From Tubulanus polymorphus (Eukaryota; Nemertea; Palaeonemertea; Tubulaniformes; Tubulanidae): a stretch of 64,000 bases of DNA. The stretch covers positions 26,214,485 to 26,278,484 of the forward strand of contig NC_134027.1 of NCBI RefSeq assembly GCF_964204645.1, in the 5' to 3' direction. How positions within the stretch are numbered: position 1 is the first letter of the stretch; each line of letters starts with the position of its first letter. Made by a program: the position numbers and the translations under genes. Under the pieces are notes generated by a model. The model worked only from the letters and a program-made list of their open reading frames with translations. It did no database searches and was not told the origin of the DNA. Positions 1 through 16,330 of this stretch are shown here, piece after piece.

Positions 1-1052
1 TGAACAATGAAACAACAATCATACGTAATAATTACCGTTGATATCCGGCGGTTACTGCTTCTTTTTGGATACATTTCCAGCTGAAAGATGTATTTTATTT
101 TCATCTGTGCAATTTAAGAAACTGCTGTAAATACTGGTTCTGTAGCCTGACGACTTACAAAATTGTTGACGAGAGTCGAGATGCAGTCACATTCATTGCT
201 GCTTCCTCTTTTTCTGCAGATTCTTAGACGGAGACCTATACTCTTCATTTTTTGAAGAAGAGTATAGAACTCATTAGAAAAGTGATATGTTTTGTAATCA
301 CTTTTATGGATTTTCAGATAGTGTATCACCATTCATAGATAGATATCCTTAATAGTTAGTTGAATCCTTTTCGAAAAGAGATAGGACACATTTTCTGAAA
401 TAAACTTTACAATTTATAGGTGTGGGACAAAGATTGACACGGAGAGACTATTGTTCTATTATTATATTCAGGATATTCTATTGATGACAGTATATTTCTA
501 CCTGTGACTTATAATTCTATTCTAGACAGAATTTCAGGGGCTGCGAACTAATTATACTTATATCGGGAAATATTTTACCGATTTTGAAATTCGTAAAAAG
601 TTTAAAACATGATATTCAACCAGATATAGTTATAGTTTTGGCAGGCTACCGCGACCTTCCTACTACATTGAGACTACATGAATGCCACTTGCCGAGGGGT
701 GCAAGCATATTTGAAATTCTGCTTGCCCCCTCCAAAAGCTACTGGCCCTTCACAGGTAGTCCGATTGCTGGCATTATCATCCGTTGTATTGAGTGAGAAA
801 AAAGCTTTGTGACATAAAATTGCACTAGCCCGGGGGACAAGTGATAATGATAACCGACTTGCCCTGATGAGAATATACTTGTCCCGGGCAATCGGACAAG
901 TGCTTAGATCGCACCCTGCTTTATACAAGATTAGGCCAATTCCTCTATTAATGGTTTGCATGTGAACGCGCTCTCTAATAAGCCACGGGCCCAAGCCTGA
1001 TCGGTGCCAATTTGGCCCGGGCCAAATCTTCTCCGTGTGATCGCGGCTATAG

Positions 1053-1260
1053 TTACTGAACTATGGTCATGAACTAAACTTTGCTTATCAAACCAGGGCC
1101 ATAAAACTGACCCACCTTTAATGAGGGCCATGAGCCAAATTCATACTCATGTTATCAAACCAAAGCCATGAGCTTTATTTACCGTGCGTGGTCACCCAAT
1201 CAGAACCATAGACCGAACTTTAACTCTTTGCTCACCAAAACAGGGCCATGAATGAAAAGT
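1053..1260. repeat. Degenerate short repeats with a GGGCCATGA core
   Basis: Several imperfect copies of a motif of the form TATCAAACCAGGGCCATGAA occur between 1053 and 1260, with irregular spacing of roughly 50-70 bp. They look like an old, decayed minisatellite or fragments of a dispersed repeat. Confidence 0.4.
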
Positions 1261-1525
1261 TGTACAAGTTATTTCTGTTGTCTTCACAACTCTGTATTTG
1301 AGAATGAAATGATTTATGTTGAACTAATGACGTAGTTAATGAAAGATTCATCTGTATCAGTGTTGCTGCTGGTGCTGCTGCAACTAACACAACTTTTTGC
1401 TGTTGGTCTCTTAAAGATTAAACTTGATCCCAGTCGGAACTGATGAGAGTTCTAGTGAGACGACAAATAAGGAAAAGCCATATGAAAAGAAAAAGTATCA
1501 AGCAAACTGATATAAATGCTGATAC

Positions 1526-1719
1526 AAAGAGTGGGGTCCGAGAGCAATTCGAAGGTTTAGTGTCCTGCACGCTTAGCGAGCGGGCAGGGGTCTATTCCTA
1601 CCTCGACTCAAAAAAGAAAATGAAATATAAAGAGTGGGGTCCGAGAGCAATTCGAAGGTTTAGTGTCCTGCACGCTTAGAGGGCGGGCAGGGGTCTAATA
1701 CCTACCTCGACTCAAATGC
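1526..1719. repeat. Two-copy tandem duplication, about 103 bp
   Basis: The block beginning AAAGAGTGGGGTCCGAGAGC at 1526 starts again at 1629 and is almost identical through CTCGACTCAAA. The copies differ by a few substitutions and small indels, so the duplication is recent. No coding potential is evident. Confidence 0.8.
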
Positions 1720-2335
1720 TAAAAGTGAGAGAAAAGAGTAAAAACGAAAAATGGCAAATGAAGGAAAATGGCTGTTTGAGTTTGATTTGTTCCACTGGGT
1801 TCAAGTGTTAACTTGAAAAGACAATCAAATTACAGTCAAACGGATTATTCATGACGTATATATTTTGTAAACATCAGCAGTTCATAATCAATGATCCATA
1901 AATCTTATGAAAAGGTTCCATAAGACAACTTGCTTATATAAAACCTCTAGTATAGAGTATAGAAATATCTGATCTAACTATCAACTGTCATTGGTCCACA
2001 AGGGTTTCATATTCATAATAAGAGTGACGATGTGAATTCGTGAAGCAACATAAATACAGTTAATTGATTAATTTTGATCTCCGACAGCCATCTCCGACAG
2101 CCATCATTCATGTCCTTGGTTTGTGTTTGCCCTTCTCACAACATTTTGTGAGTTTGGAGGTTTGGTTCGGGCTTATTTCCTTGGTTCGGGTGAACCCTCC
2201 GTATACCTCCCCCTCCCTTACAACATTGTTGATTAAGTTCGTTCAGTGCAATTGATTGAGGATTTCAATTTATATATGATCGTGAAAAATGGCCAATCGT
2301 TTTGTAGTTATTGTACAGATGAGCGGTGTCTGAGG

Positions 2336-2765
2336 AGGAGACAAGAGAGTTGAGGAGGCATGATGGGAGGGCTAGTTGGGAGGGCATTGAGGGAGGGCTA
2401 GGCGGGATGGGGTGCGAGAGGATGGGAGGGAAGGGGCGTGGGAGGGCATTGAGGGATGGAGGGCGGGAGGGAAGGGGTGCGGGAGGGAAGGGGCGAGGGA
2501 GGGCGGGAGGGAAGGGGTGAGGGAGGTCGGGAGGGAAGGGGCGAGGGAGGGCGGGAGGGAAGGGGCGAGGGAGGGCGGGAGGGAAGGGGCGAGGGAGGGC
2601 GGGAGGGAGGGCGGGAGGGAAGGGGCGAGGGAGGGCGGGAGGGAAGGGGCGAGGGAGGGCGGGAGGGAAGGGGCGAGGGAGGGCGGGAGGGAAGGGGCGA
2701 GGGAGGGCGGGAGGGAAGGGGCGAGGGAGGGCGGGAGGGATGGGGTCTGGGAGGGTCGGGTCGGG
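2336..2765 (+). repeat. G-rich minisatellite, 24-bp unit
   Basis: About 430 bp of strongly G-skewed sequence is built on a 24-bp unit containing GGGAGGGAAGGGGCGAGGGA. The most regular copies lie between about 2495 and 2735. Long open frames of Gly/Arg/Glu repeats occur in more than one frame, which is a trivial result of a 24-bp (multiple of 3) unit without stops and is not evidence for a protein. Dense G3-G4 runs on the plus strand are compatible with G-quadruplex folding. It ends just before the first P module of the exon-like array. Confidence 0.93.
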
Positions 2766-2787
2766 AGGTTAGGTGAGTTGAAATGTT

Positions 2788-3535
2788 CTGATGTTTCAGT
2801 TAGACGGATGGGAATCTAGTGAAGATGAGAGAACATTAAATCACTGTTCAATCACAGGATGAAGTAATGCAGTGATCTGTATCTCAGTATCTGTACACAA
2901 TGTTACATGTATCTGTAACTGTACAATCAGTATGAAATAAGTACAGCAGTTTAATCCACAGAAATCCTGTACTGTTTCTGTCTGATCGATTGATAACTTT
3001 GAGATGTTACATTCCGCTCACTGATTATCACTGATTATTGTTTCTTTTTCTTTTAGTTAAACAGGCTCACTCATTAAAAAGTTAGGTAAGTACAAAACTC
3101 GTGATGAATTTCTCTACAGAATTCTTCACAGTCTCTGTTATTATTTTACTCTCATTTACAGGATGAGATACACACTGCAGCACCAGCAGCACCAGCACCA
3201 GCAGATGTTTCCAGCATTCAATCACTCAAAGATCACTGCTGAGTTTGAAGTGGGCTTTCAATCGTTAAAACTCATTTATGCCCTGATCAAAGTTGGAATT
3301 ATCGAGATCTTTATGTTTTTCATACATATTTTCAGTGAACAGAGCTATGGAGGTTTTGGCACCCAACAGTCAACCTCAAATAGGTTATAAGTTTTTAATT
3401 TGGTGTGAAACTGCTCTTATTTCAAACAACTTAACTGACAATTTCTAACATCTGTTTTTAGGAGCTGAAGTAAGTGGAATCCTTGACAGAATCTGTGAAC
3501 AGTAAACATACGGAATTCACTTCACATTAGTTCAA
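2788..3535 (+). repeat. Exon-like array, P module copy 1
   Basis: This is the first copy of a module that recurs at 5506. It starts near CTGATGTTTCAGTTAGACGG and holds exon-like pieces with good splice signals: a short piece ending at GTAAGTAC (about 3085), a Gln/His-rich piece after TTTACAG at about 3162 starting with ATG, and a piece containing SYGGFGTQQSTSN. Relative to copy 2 it carries about 110 extra bases in the middle, and its last exon-like piece reads to a stop soon after EQ. I do not recognise the encoded peptides. Confidence 0.7.
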
Positions 3536-4616
3536 GACGGACATCACTTTAGATCCTCAAAACAAAAACGGTACCGGTAAATATCTCTACAGATTCTAGT
3601 CTTTGTTTGACTTTAAATTTATAAACTCATTTCCTGATTAGAAGCTATGTTAATCAGTGAAGGCGAATTTTCAATCACTTCTATTCTGGTCAAAGTTCAA
3701 ATCATCAAAATTATACAACTTTTGTATTCAAGGGCCCAAAATGAAGCTGAACTTGCAGTAAACATTGCGCTCTACAAATCGAACACAAGTCAGAAGTGGT
3801 GAGTTTTATATCGATTTATTGCAGTAATTTGTGGTGATCTTCAAATCAAGTCCAGAAAATGATGTGTTTGAAAATGATTGACACGGTCAATGTTGGCAGG
3901 TATCAACGTTTTACTAGAAGACTCAGTTCAAAGCTATGATCAAACACCTCAGAAATCTGCATACACTCAACACATTGTGATAAATTACTCATTAACCTGG
4001 TGGGTTTTCTGTTAATCGAACACAAACAAATTGCTGTTTCCATTTATTTCATTAACCATTTTCTGGCATAATTTTCTCCTTTCAGAATGCAATACACCCA
4101 ACACTAATTGGAGCTGGAGAAATTAAGAATGTTCACCTTCAAAGAGTGAAGAAGCTCTAGTCTGTTGCTGAAGCTGCTATTCTTTTTAGAAACTAAGTAA
4201 TTTTCTCTATATCCCGGTTCTAGCTTGTTATAAAACTTAACAGTTCAATTATTTATATATGTTTATTTTCTCAAAAAATCATCAGTGCTGCAGTCTGATT
4301 CGCAGTCAGGTAGAGACCGGCAACCAGTCTACAGGTGCGCAGTATTGGACAGGCAACCAGTCTAGCAGCGGCGCGGCAATCCCAATGCAATGTGATATCA
4401 AACTTCACCTAATTCCAAACATTGCCACCCTCATTTCCGACCCCTGAAATCAGTACTTTAATATTTGGTAAGTATTCGTAATATTGGTTTAAATGGCGAA
4501 AAATATTCCATCTCAGATATTGTGGGAAATCATTATTTCAGAGGCACATCCTACAATGAACGGTGCTCATGGTGGCGCTCCAGTCAAGCATATCGTCATT
4601 CCATCCTGATATCAAA
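3536..4616 (+). repeat. Exon-like array, S module copy 1
   Basis: This about 1.08-kb unit recurs at 4617, 6173 and 7276. Exon-like pieces with matching splice sites are an initial piece ending TACCG before GTAAAT; 3733-3798 (66 nt), which joins in phase to give AQNEAELAVNIALYKSN; 3900-3999 (100 nt); and 4086-4160, ending in a stop after LQRVKKL. The frame from the 66-nt exon runs into a stop inside the 100-nt exon, so a simple joined product is not open. A further piece from 4542 reads to a stop after VKHIVIPS. The product is unknown. Confidence 0.7.
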
Positions 4617-5505
4617 GATGGACATCACTTAAGATCCTCAAAACAAAAACGGTACCGGTAAATATCTCAGTCTAGTCACAGATTCTAGTCTCTGTTTGAC
4701 TGTAAATTTATAAACTCATTTCCTGATTAGAAGCTATGTTAATCAGTGAAGGCGAATTTTCAATCACTTCTATCCTGGTCAAAGTTCAAATCATCAAAAT
4801 TATACAACTTTTGTATTCAAGGGCCCAAAATGAAGCTGAACTTGCAGTAAACATTGCGCTCTACAAATCGAACACAAGTCAGAAGTGGTGAGTTTTATAT
4901 CGATTTATTGCAGTAATTTGTGGTGATCTTCAAATCAAGTCCAGAAAATGATGTGTTTGAAAATGATTGACACGGTCAATGTTGGCAGGTATCAACGTTT
5001 TACTAGAAGACTCAGTTCAAAGCTATGATCAAACACCTCAGAAATCTGCATACACTCAACACATTGTGATAAATTACTCATTAACCTGGTGGGTTTTCTG
5101 TTAATCGAACACAAACAAATTGCTGTTTCTATTTATTTCATTAACCATTTTCTGGCATAATTTTCTCCTTCCAGAATGCAATACACCCAACACTAATTGG
5201 AGCTGGAGAAATAAAGAATGTTCACCTTCAAAGAGTGAAGAAGCTCTAGTCTGTTGCTGAAGCTGCGTTTTTTTTTAGAAACTAAGTAATTTTCTCTATA
5301 TCCCGGTTCTAGCTTGTTATAAAACTTAACAGTTCAATTATTTATATATGTTTATTTTCTCAGAAAATCATCAGTGCTGCAGTCTGATTCGCAGTCAGGT
5401 AGAGACCGGCAACCAGTCTACAGGTGCGCAGTATTGGACAGGCAACCAGTCTAGCGGCGGCGTGGCAATCCCAATGCAATGTAATATCAAAATGGCGTGC
5501 TTTAT
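4617..5505 (+). repeat. Exon-like array, S module copy 2 (truncated)
   Basis: About 95 percent identical by eye to the S module at 3536. It stops at TATACCAT just before a new P module, so it lacks the final about 200 bp found in copies 1 and 3. The same splice-like borders are kept. Confidence 0.7.
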
Positions 5506-6172
5506 ACCATCTGATGTTTTAGTTAGACGGATGGGAATCTAGTGATGATGAGAGAACATTAAATTACTGTTCAATCACAGGATGAAGTAATGCAGTGATC
5601 TGTATCTCAGTATCTGTACACAATGTTACATGGATCTGTAACTGTTCAATCAGTATGAAATAAGTACAGCAGTTTAATCTACAGAAATCCTGTACTGTTT
5701 CTGTCTGATTGATCGATAACTTTGAGATGTTACATTCCGCTCTATTATAACTGATTATTGTTTCTTTTTCTTTTAGTTAAACAGGCTCATTAAAAAGTTA
5801 GGTAAGTACAAAACTCGTAATGAATTTCTCCACAGAATTCTTCACAGTCTCTGTTATTGTTTTACTCTCATTTACAGGATGAGATACACACTGCAGCACC
5901 ACCAGTACCAGCACCAGCAGATGTTTCCAGCACCAGCAGATGTTTCCAGCACCAGCTATGGAGGTTTTGGCATCCAACAGTCAACCTCAAATACCGCTGG
6001 CTTAAAAACATTGATGAAAAAAAGTAAGTTTTTGATTTGGTGTGAAACTGCTCTTATTTCAAACAACTTAACTGACAATTTCTAACATCTGTTTTTAGGA
6101 GCTGAAATAAGTGGAACCCTTGACAGAATCTATGAACAGTAAACATTGGGAATTCACTTCACATTAGTTAAA
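5506..6172 (+). repeat. Exon-like array, P module copy 2
   Basis: Second copy of the module at 2788. Here the Gln-rich exon-like piece reads from an ATG at 5879 through SYGGFGIQQSTSN and LKTLMKK to a GTAAGT donor. It continues in phase into the next piece, AEISGTLDRIYEQ, before a stop. This is the longest joined frame in the array, but I cannot assign it to a family. Confidence 0.65.
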
Positions 6173-7275
6173 GACGGACATCACTTTAGATCCTCAAACA
6201 AAAACGGTACCGGTAAATATCTCTATAGATTCTAGTCTCTGTTTGACTGTAAATTTATAAACTCATTTCCTGATTAGAAGCTATGTTAATCAGTGAAGGC
6301 GAATTTTCAATCACTTCTATTCTGGTCAAAGTTCAAATCATCAAAATGATACAAATTTTGTATTCAAGGGCCCAAAATGAAGCTGAACTTGCAGTAAACA
6401 TTGCGCTCTACAAATCAAACACAAGTCAGAAGTGGTGAGTTTTATATCGATTTATTGCAGTAATTTGTGGTGATCTTCAAATCAAGTCCAGAAAATGATG
6501 TGTTTTTGATCGGTCAATGTTGGCAGGTATCAACGCTTTACTAGAGGACGCAGTCTTAAAGCTACGATCAAACACCTCAGAAATCTGCATTCACTCAACA
6601 CATTGTGATGAACTATTCGTTAACCTGGTGGGTTTTCTGTTAATCAAATACAAATTGCAGTTTCTCTCTATTTCATCAACCATTTTCTGGCATAATTTTC
6701 TCCTTCCAGAATGCAATATACCCAGCACTAATTGGAGCTGGAGAAATTAAGAATGTTTACCTTCAAAGAGTGAAGAAGCCTTAGTCTGTTGCTGATGCTG
6801 CTATTCTTTTTAGAAACTAAGTAATTTTCTCTATACCTGGTTCTAGTTTGTTATAAAACTTAACAGTTCAATTATTTATATATGTTTATTTTCTCAGAAT
6901 ATCATCAGTGCTGCAGTCTGATTCGCTGTCAGGTAGAGACCGGCAACCAGTCTACAGGTGCGCAGTATTGGACAGACAACTAGTCTAGCGGCGGCGTGGC
7001 AATCCCAATGCAATGTAATATCAAAATGGCGTGCTTTATACCATAACACGAAAAGCGAAAACCTCACCTAATTCCAAACATTGCCACCCTCCTTTCCGAC
7101 CCCTGAAATCAGTACTTTAATATTTGGTAAGTGTTTGTAACATTGGTTTAAATGGCGAAAAATATTCCATCTCGGATATTGTGGGAAATCATTATTTCAG
7201 AGGCACATCCTACAACGAACGGTGCACATGGTGGCGCTCCAGTCAAGCATATCGTCATTCCATCCTGATGTTAAA
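6173..7275 (+). repeat. Exon-like array, S module copy 3
   Basis: Third copy of the S unit. Its middle exon-like piece (6527-6627) is 101 nt instead of 100. In this copy alone, the frame reading INALLEDAVLKLRSN passes to FVNL and joins in frame to the next piece (NAIYPALIGAGEIK, then a stop after QRVKKP). The upstream 66-nt piece ends in the wrong phase to feed that frame, so an intact gene is not shown. Confidence 0.68.
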
Positions 7276-8029
7276 GACGGACATCACTTTAGATCCTCAA
7301 AACAAAAACGGTACCGGTAAATATCTCTACAGATTCTAGTCTCTGTTTGACTATAAAAATTATAAACTCATTTCCTGATTAGAAGCTATGTTAATCAGTG
7401 AAGGCGAATTTTCAATCACTTCTATCCTGGTCAAAGTTCAAATCATCAAAATGATACAAATTTTGTATTTAAGGGCCCAAAATGAAGCTGAACTTGCAGT
7501 AAACATTGAGCTCTACAAATCGAACACAAGTCGGAAGTGGTGAGTTTTATATCGATTTATTGCAGTAATTTGTGGTGATCTTCAAATTAAGTCCAGAAAA
7601 TGATGTGCTTGAAAATGATTGACACGGTCAATGTTGGCAGGTATCAACGTTTTACTAGAAGACTCAGTTCAAAGCTATGATCAAACACCTCAGAAATCTG
7701 CATTCACTCAACACATTGTGATAAACTATTCGTTAACCTGGTGGGTTTTCTGTTAATCGAACACAAACAAATTGCTGTTTCTATTTATTTCATTAACCAT
7801 TTTCTGGCATAATTTTCTCCTTCCAGAATGCAATACACCCAACACTAATTGGAGCTGGAGAAATTAAGAATGTTTACCTTCAAAGAGTGAAGAAGCTCTA
7901 GTCTGTTGCTGAAGCTGCTTTTCTTTTAAGAAACTAAGTAATTTTCTCTATACCTGGTTCTAGTTTGTTATAAAACTTAACAGTTAACTTAACACTTAAC
8001 AGTCATTTATTTATATGTGTTTATTTTCT

Positions 8030-8042
<13 letters not shown>
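7276..8042 (+). repeat. Exon-like array, S module copy 4 (truncated)
   Basis: Last recognisable S unit. It follows the others closely to TTATTTTCTCAGAAGATCATC and then diverges into sequence leading to the (CTG)n tract. The order of the whole array is P-S-S-P-S-S, so the duplicated unit was a P-S-S block of about 2.7 kb containing an older S-S duplication. Confidence 0.68.
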
Positions 8043-9420
<1,378 letters not shown>

Positions 9421-11457
9421 TAGTGCTGGGCGACACGGGATGGTGACTGTTGTTCTGTTTGTGATGGTTTCATGGACTGTGTATCACATATCCATAAAAA
9501 CAATAGAGTTATCTCCTGATTTGTCTCTCAAAGCTGTTACGTAATTTTTGCTTATAAAGCCAGACTCGGGCATAGAATAATGATTTAAACCTCGCTATAT
9601 GCAAATTTAAAAGATTCAGAATCAAAGTAGTGAAAGCAAATGAAGAAATAACTAGAACAACCTATGCCTAAAATAACAAAACCTCTCAAGCACTTAACAC
9701 CCTCTAGCTTTACTTTTCTCAATTAACTTGTTTTTCCCCTCTCTATTTTTCCCTGTTTTAGTTATTTCTTCAGACTTGACGATGGTCTCTAGAGAGACTC
9801 CTTAATATTGTGTCTTCTAATCCTTTTAAATTTGTGTAAAGTGGGTTTTAATTTTTACTGAAAATTAATTAGTTTAATTTTAGAGTGAATATAGCTGCAA
9901 AGCAGCGATAATGGGTTTTCTGAGGGCATGAGATAATTTACGCTCTCCATGTTACTGCATTAGTTTGTTTGTTATTGTTTGTACCTCTGGACATTGGTCT
10001 GGTTTTGTATACACATGATACATGTATAATGTAAATGGACATATTTTAAGTCACTCAATCAATGAAACCAAAACTTGAATTTGTAAATGTATGAACTTGT
10101 GTGATATTGTAAATGGACATATTCTGTTAAATAGACATATTTTGTATGACTGTAAAGTCCCACAATCAATGAAACCAAGAAGTTGAAATATCGACAGGTT
10201 TTCTTTATTATGGGACAATAATATTTCGTGCGAACTGACGTTACTGTTTTATTTGAAATAAAGATGAATTTTCTGTGTTGTTCTAGTTATGAATACAGAC
10301 GCCAGCAGTTTCACACACTCACGTGCGTCCCACTGGTTCAGTTTCATAGAAATAATTTACTCGATTGAGTAAAGTCTTTTAAGAAATTGAGCCATGGGTC
10401 CAGGTTCACAAACCAATTACGTTCAAAAAAGTCTCAAAGTGAAGTTTTATGAAATTAAGCCGCGGGTCCATTCGACATGGAATTGTTGAATTGCAGTTCA
10501 CCCTATGTACCGGCTATGTGAAACGGATCACGTGGACCCGGTTTCAGGAACATACTTTAACTCTAAAATTGATTCATCCTTCGTGAAACTGGACTCGAAC
10601 TGAATTAAATTCCGTACTAACTCGCTATTTAGTGTGCGAAACTGCAGCTTCTCAAACTGGTTGAAACCCTTTCGCATAAAAAAGCAAATCCTACCTAGGG
10701 TGATGCCTAGGGTACGGTTTCACAGATATGATAAACTTAAAAAGCAGATAATGAAGAAATTAATCTACTTGTCCTTTTGTGAGACTCGACCCCAGTAGTC
10801 GCTTAAACACATTTATTTCTTCACGAATTTAGTGAAATAGTTGATCGTGTTCGTGAAACTGTGGTCCCTGGTGTTCGGCACATTAAATTGTTCATTTTAG
10901 TCCTTGCGAAGTTATACTTGCCCTGGCATGCGAGGGTTCATTGATTCTTACCCTGGGTGGCGACGGTTTCAATTCAATGCTTTACCACACCATTTATTTT
11001 CTCAGGTTGGTGCGTTTCTTATGAAAGCTTTGAAACAATTGTTACCTAGGCTTGAAAACAATGCAGAATAAATAAACAATTTTACTCTTTCGTGCGTTAT
11101 TTAAACATTTTTCGAAAAAAAGCCAGATTATGTCTACTCGGGGATCAAAACCGGTGCACCCCTGGATCATCTTCTATTCAGCATCGGGACCACTCTAAAA
11201 TCAGAAGCCGTAATTTCTGGGATCGAACCCGGTACATTCGCCTAGTTTATCAATAATGCTATGATCACCATCTATTGGAATTTGGCTGAACTGACGAGAC
11301 AGCTCTTACTTGCCTCATTGACTTTTCTTTTATCCGGTAAAATCACACTCGCCATCTGGTGGATATAACCATCATTAGACTAGTTACATAGGAATCCCCC
11401 AGCTGGCCATCCTCGCTTGCCAGGGGTCCGGTATCACTCCCGAACTCTCCACCAGCG
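9421..11457. other. Intergenic, repeat-derived sequence
   Basis: No gene is recognised. An imperfect tandem duplication lies at about 10030-10190 (AATGTAAATGGACATATT repeated). Several degenerate short inverted repeats with GTTTCAC(A)-type ends occur between 10280 and 10870, for example 10710-10793. B-box-like tRNA remnants occur on the minus strand near 11145 and 11218 (GGGTTCGATCCC). AATAAA motifs at about 10258 and 11068 have no gene attached. Confidence 0.5.
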
Positions 11458-11505
11458 GGAACAGCTTTAGCGTAGTGGGTTCGAATCCCTTGACGGGTGA
11501 AGATG
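11458..11505 (+). repeat. tRNA-derived SINE fragment
   Basis: GTGGGTTCGAATCCCTTGAC contains a pol III B-box (GGTTCGAATCC). The block runs almost unchanged to CGGGTGAAGATG and recurs at 24097-24145. The preceding bases at 11410-11450 are also shared with 22010-22050, so a composite repeat is present. No clear A-box is visible. Confidence 0.6.
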
Positions 11506-12465
11506 CCAGCTGGCGAGTGCGGTTTCAGCACATTAAGTCGTATGAGCCTTGAGGGATTCCATAGATTCGTGCCACAAGGCTCGGTACTTGGACCTACATT
11601 GTTTTTGATCTACATCAATGATTTGGGAAATGATACCCAATGCGTAGTACGTCTGTTTGCTGATGACACGATACTGTACGAACAAATTAAAACTCTGTCA
11701 GACACTGAACGCCTCCAAGACGACCTCACCAAACTGGGTGAATGGGAGAAACAATGGCAAATGGGGTTCAATGTCAAGAAATGCCATTCCATCACCATTA
11801 CACAGCGCAAGAAACCAATTGTAGCCACGTACCATCTGCACGGTCAACCCCTAGACCAAGTTGACAAGGCTAAATACCTTGGGCTAGTATTCAACAAGAA
11901 CTTAACCTGGGGTGATCACATACAAGCAATAGCAGCAAAAGCCAACAGAGCGAGTGCCTTCGTCTACAGGAACCTGAAAGGCTGCCCAACTCAAGCTCAC
12001 ATTCAGTGTTACAAGACGCTCACTCGACCCATCGTTGAATATGCCTCTACAGTCTGGAGCCCATACCAAACAAAGCTCATCAACGAACTTGAGATGACTC
12101 AACGTCGTGCTGCCAGAAGAATCAATCGTGATTTCAGTCGTTCTTCAAGCGCCACAGAATTAGTCCAACGCCTCGATCTTGAATCTCTTCAGACTCGCAG
12201 AAATGTCAACAAGGCCACGATGATGTACAAAATCATCAACGGACCTATCGACATTAAGGTGGACGACAGCATCATCACACCAGCAAGACGAGGCACAAGA
12301 GTAGCACATAGACTGATGGTACATCATACGAGGACCAACGTGAAGCTTCACTCCTTTTTCCCGTCAACTATCCGTCTATGGAATAGTGTACCAGAAGAGA
12401 TATGTGCTGCGTCCTCAGCAGATGCATTCAAAGCTGCGCTCCTCCGGGAGTGGAGCTCCAAATAG
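11497..12465 (+). pseudogene. LINE reverse transcriptase, C-terminal remnant
   Basis: One open frame of 322 codons. From about residue 21 it matches non-LTR reverse transcriptases of the CR1/Jockey/L2 group. PQGSVLGP is followed by LIYINDL, then the catalytic FADDT (the family's F/Y-A-D-D box), then KYLGL and the C-terminal EYASTVWSPY and LEMTQRRAARRI motifs. The endonuclease domain and the first palm motifs of a full LINE ORF2 are absent. The first about 20 residues come from the flanking SINE-like sequence, so the apparent start is accidental. The surviving part has no frameshift, which suggests a fairly young insertion, but it cannot encode an active enzyme. Confidence 0.88.
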
Positions 12466-12612
12466 ATGCCTACACAACCTACACCGTTTTAACTGTACAT
12501 ATTTGAATTTTAACCTAACTGATATCCAGTCCGAGCATCGCTGTCAAACGCTGTGGGACAATACCCAACTATGGGTCCTCCACATTATTCTAAAGAAGAA
12601 GAAGAAGAAGAT
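11549..12612 (+). mobile_element. 5'-truncated LINE (CR1/Jockey-type) insertion
   Basis: A non-LTR retrotransposon fragment covering the end of the reverse-transcriptase palm and the C-terminal region, plus about 145 bp of 3' sequence ending in an (AAG)n run at about 12594-12611. Severe 5' truncation and a simple-repeat tail are typical of target-primed LINE insertion. The junction at about 11549 abuts the SINE-like block. The insertion ends about 120 bp before the NDUFS3 start codon, so it lies in or next to that promoter. Confidence 0.85.
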
Positions 12613-12639
12613 TCCCAAATTCAATAAAGTTACAAACCA

Positions 12640-12730
12640 ATCAAATCACGAGTCAGCCCCGGTAATCGAGGGTTCAATTCAATTGAATTTATTCGTCACA
12701 AACGAACCCCGGTAAGCGAGTTGTTTCAAG
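12640..12730 (+). promoter_or_regulatory. Probable NDUFS3 promoter/5' leader
   Basis: The 90 bp before the NDUFS3 ATG contain CCCCGGTAATCGAG and a related CCCCGGTAAGCGAG copy. The start codon sits in CAAGATGGCG, a YY1-like element (AAnATGGCG) often found over the start of TATA-less housekeeping genes. No TATA box is evident. The transcription start cannot be placed from sequence alone. The LINE 3' end lies just upstream. Confidence 0.4.
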
Positions 12731-15978
<3,248 letters not shown>

Positions 15979-16135
15979 ATTGACATTTACTAGTGGCGTA
16001 GTTTGATCGATAAATTATTGTACATAACAAGCTTTTCATCAGAAATATGTTAGATACGTCTGAAGTTTGGAGCTCGATTCGTTGATTAATGCAAACTGTG
16101 TGTCTGATTATCAGTTGTAATTGATGCTCGGATAG

Positions 16136-16141
16136 AATAAA
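16136..16141 (+). terminator. NDUFS3 poly(A) signal AATAAA
   Basis: Canonical AATAAA about 160 bp after the NDUFS3 stop codon, followed by a T/G-rich stretch (TTATGTTGTGTTTTG), as expected for a cleavage and polyadenylation site. Confidence 0.75.
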
Positions 16142-16189
16142 TACATTATGTTGTGTTTTGAAAAATAGATTTCTAGTTGTTTATTTTCT

Positions 16190-16330
16190 TATCTGAAAAT
16201 ATGTGGATTGACCTAGTTATTTATTTGATCGGTAGATTTCGTTTGATTGGTTTTCGATTTGATGGCCCATATACAAACCCACCAGTCTCACTTGCCCGAA
16301 CGAAACCGGGTCTGATTTTGAAATTGGAAA
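16190..16330 (+). repeat. Dispersed repeat (GTAGATTTCGTTTGA family), copy 1
   Basis: Shares GGTAGATTTCGTTTGA, GATTTGATGGCCC, AACCCACCA and GAACGAAACCGG with blocks at 40378-40500 (same strand) and, inverted, at 32268-32400 and 52570-52640. Copies differ by substitutions and internal deletions. Open frames over these repeats are not genes. Confidence 0.7.

Larger units (their letters stand above)
1..2335. other. Intergenic sequence, no gene seen
   Basis: Neither strand shows a splice-flanked reading frame that resembles a protein. The stretch holds low-copy repeats, including GGGCCAT-containing motifs between about 1050 and 1260 and a 103-bp tandem duplication at 1526-1719. The longer open frames here have no domain-like composition. 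Confidence 0.6.

Noticed and set aside
2412-2819. Gly/Arg/Glu-rich frames of 106-135 codons
   Set aside because: They are produced by a 24-bp G-rich minisatellite without stop codons; several frames are open at once, so there is no coding signal.
4086-4616. Resemblance of S-module peptide ends (IGAGEIK...VKK; GGAPVKHIVIPS) to the histone H2A docking domain
   Set aside because: Only a few positions match, and the histone-fold helices that should precede it are not encoded by the neighbouring pieces.
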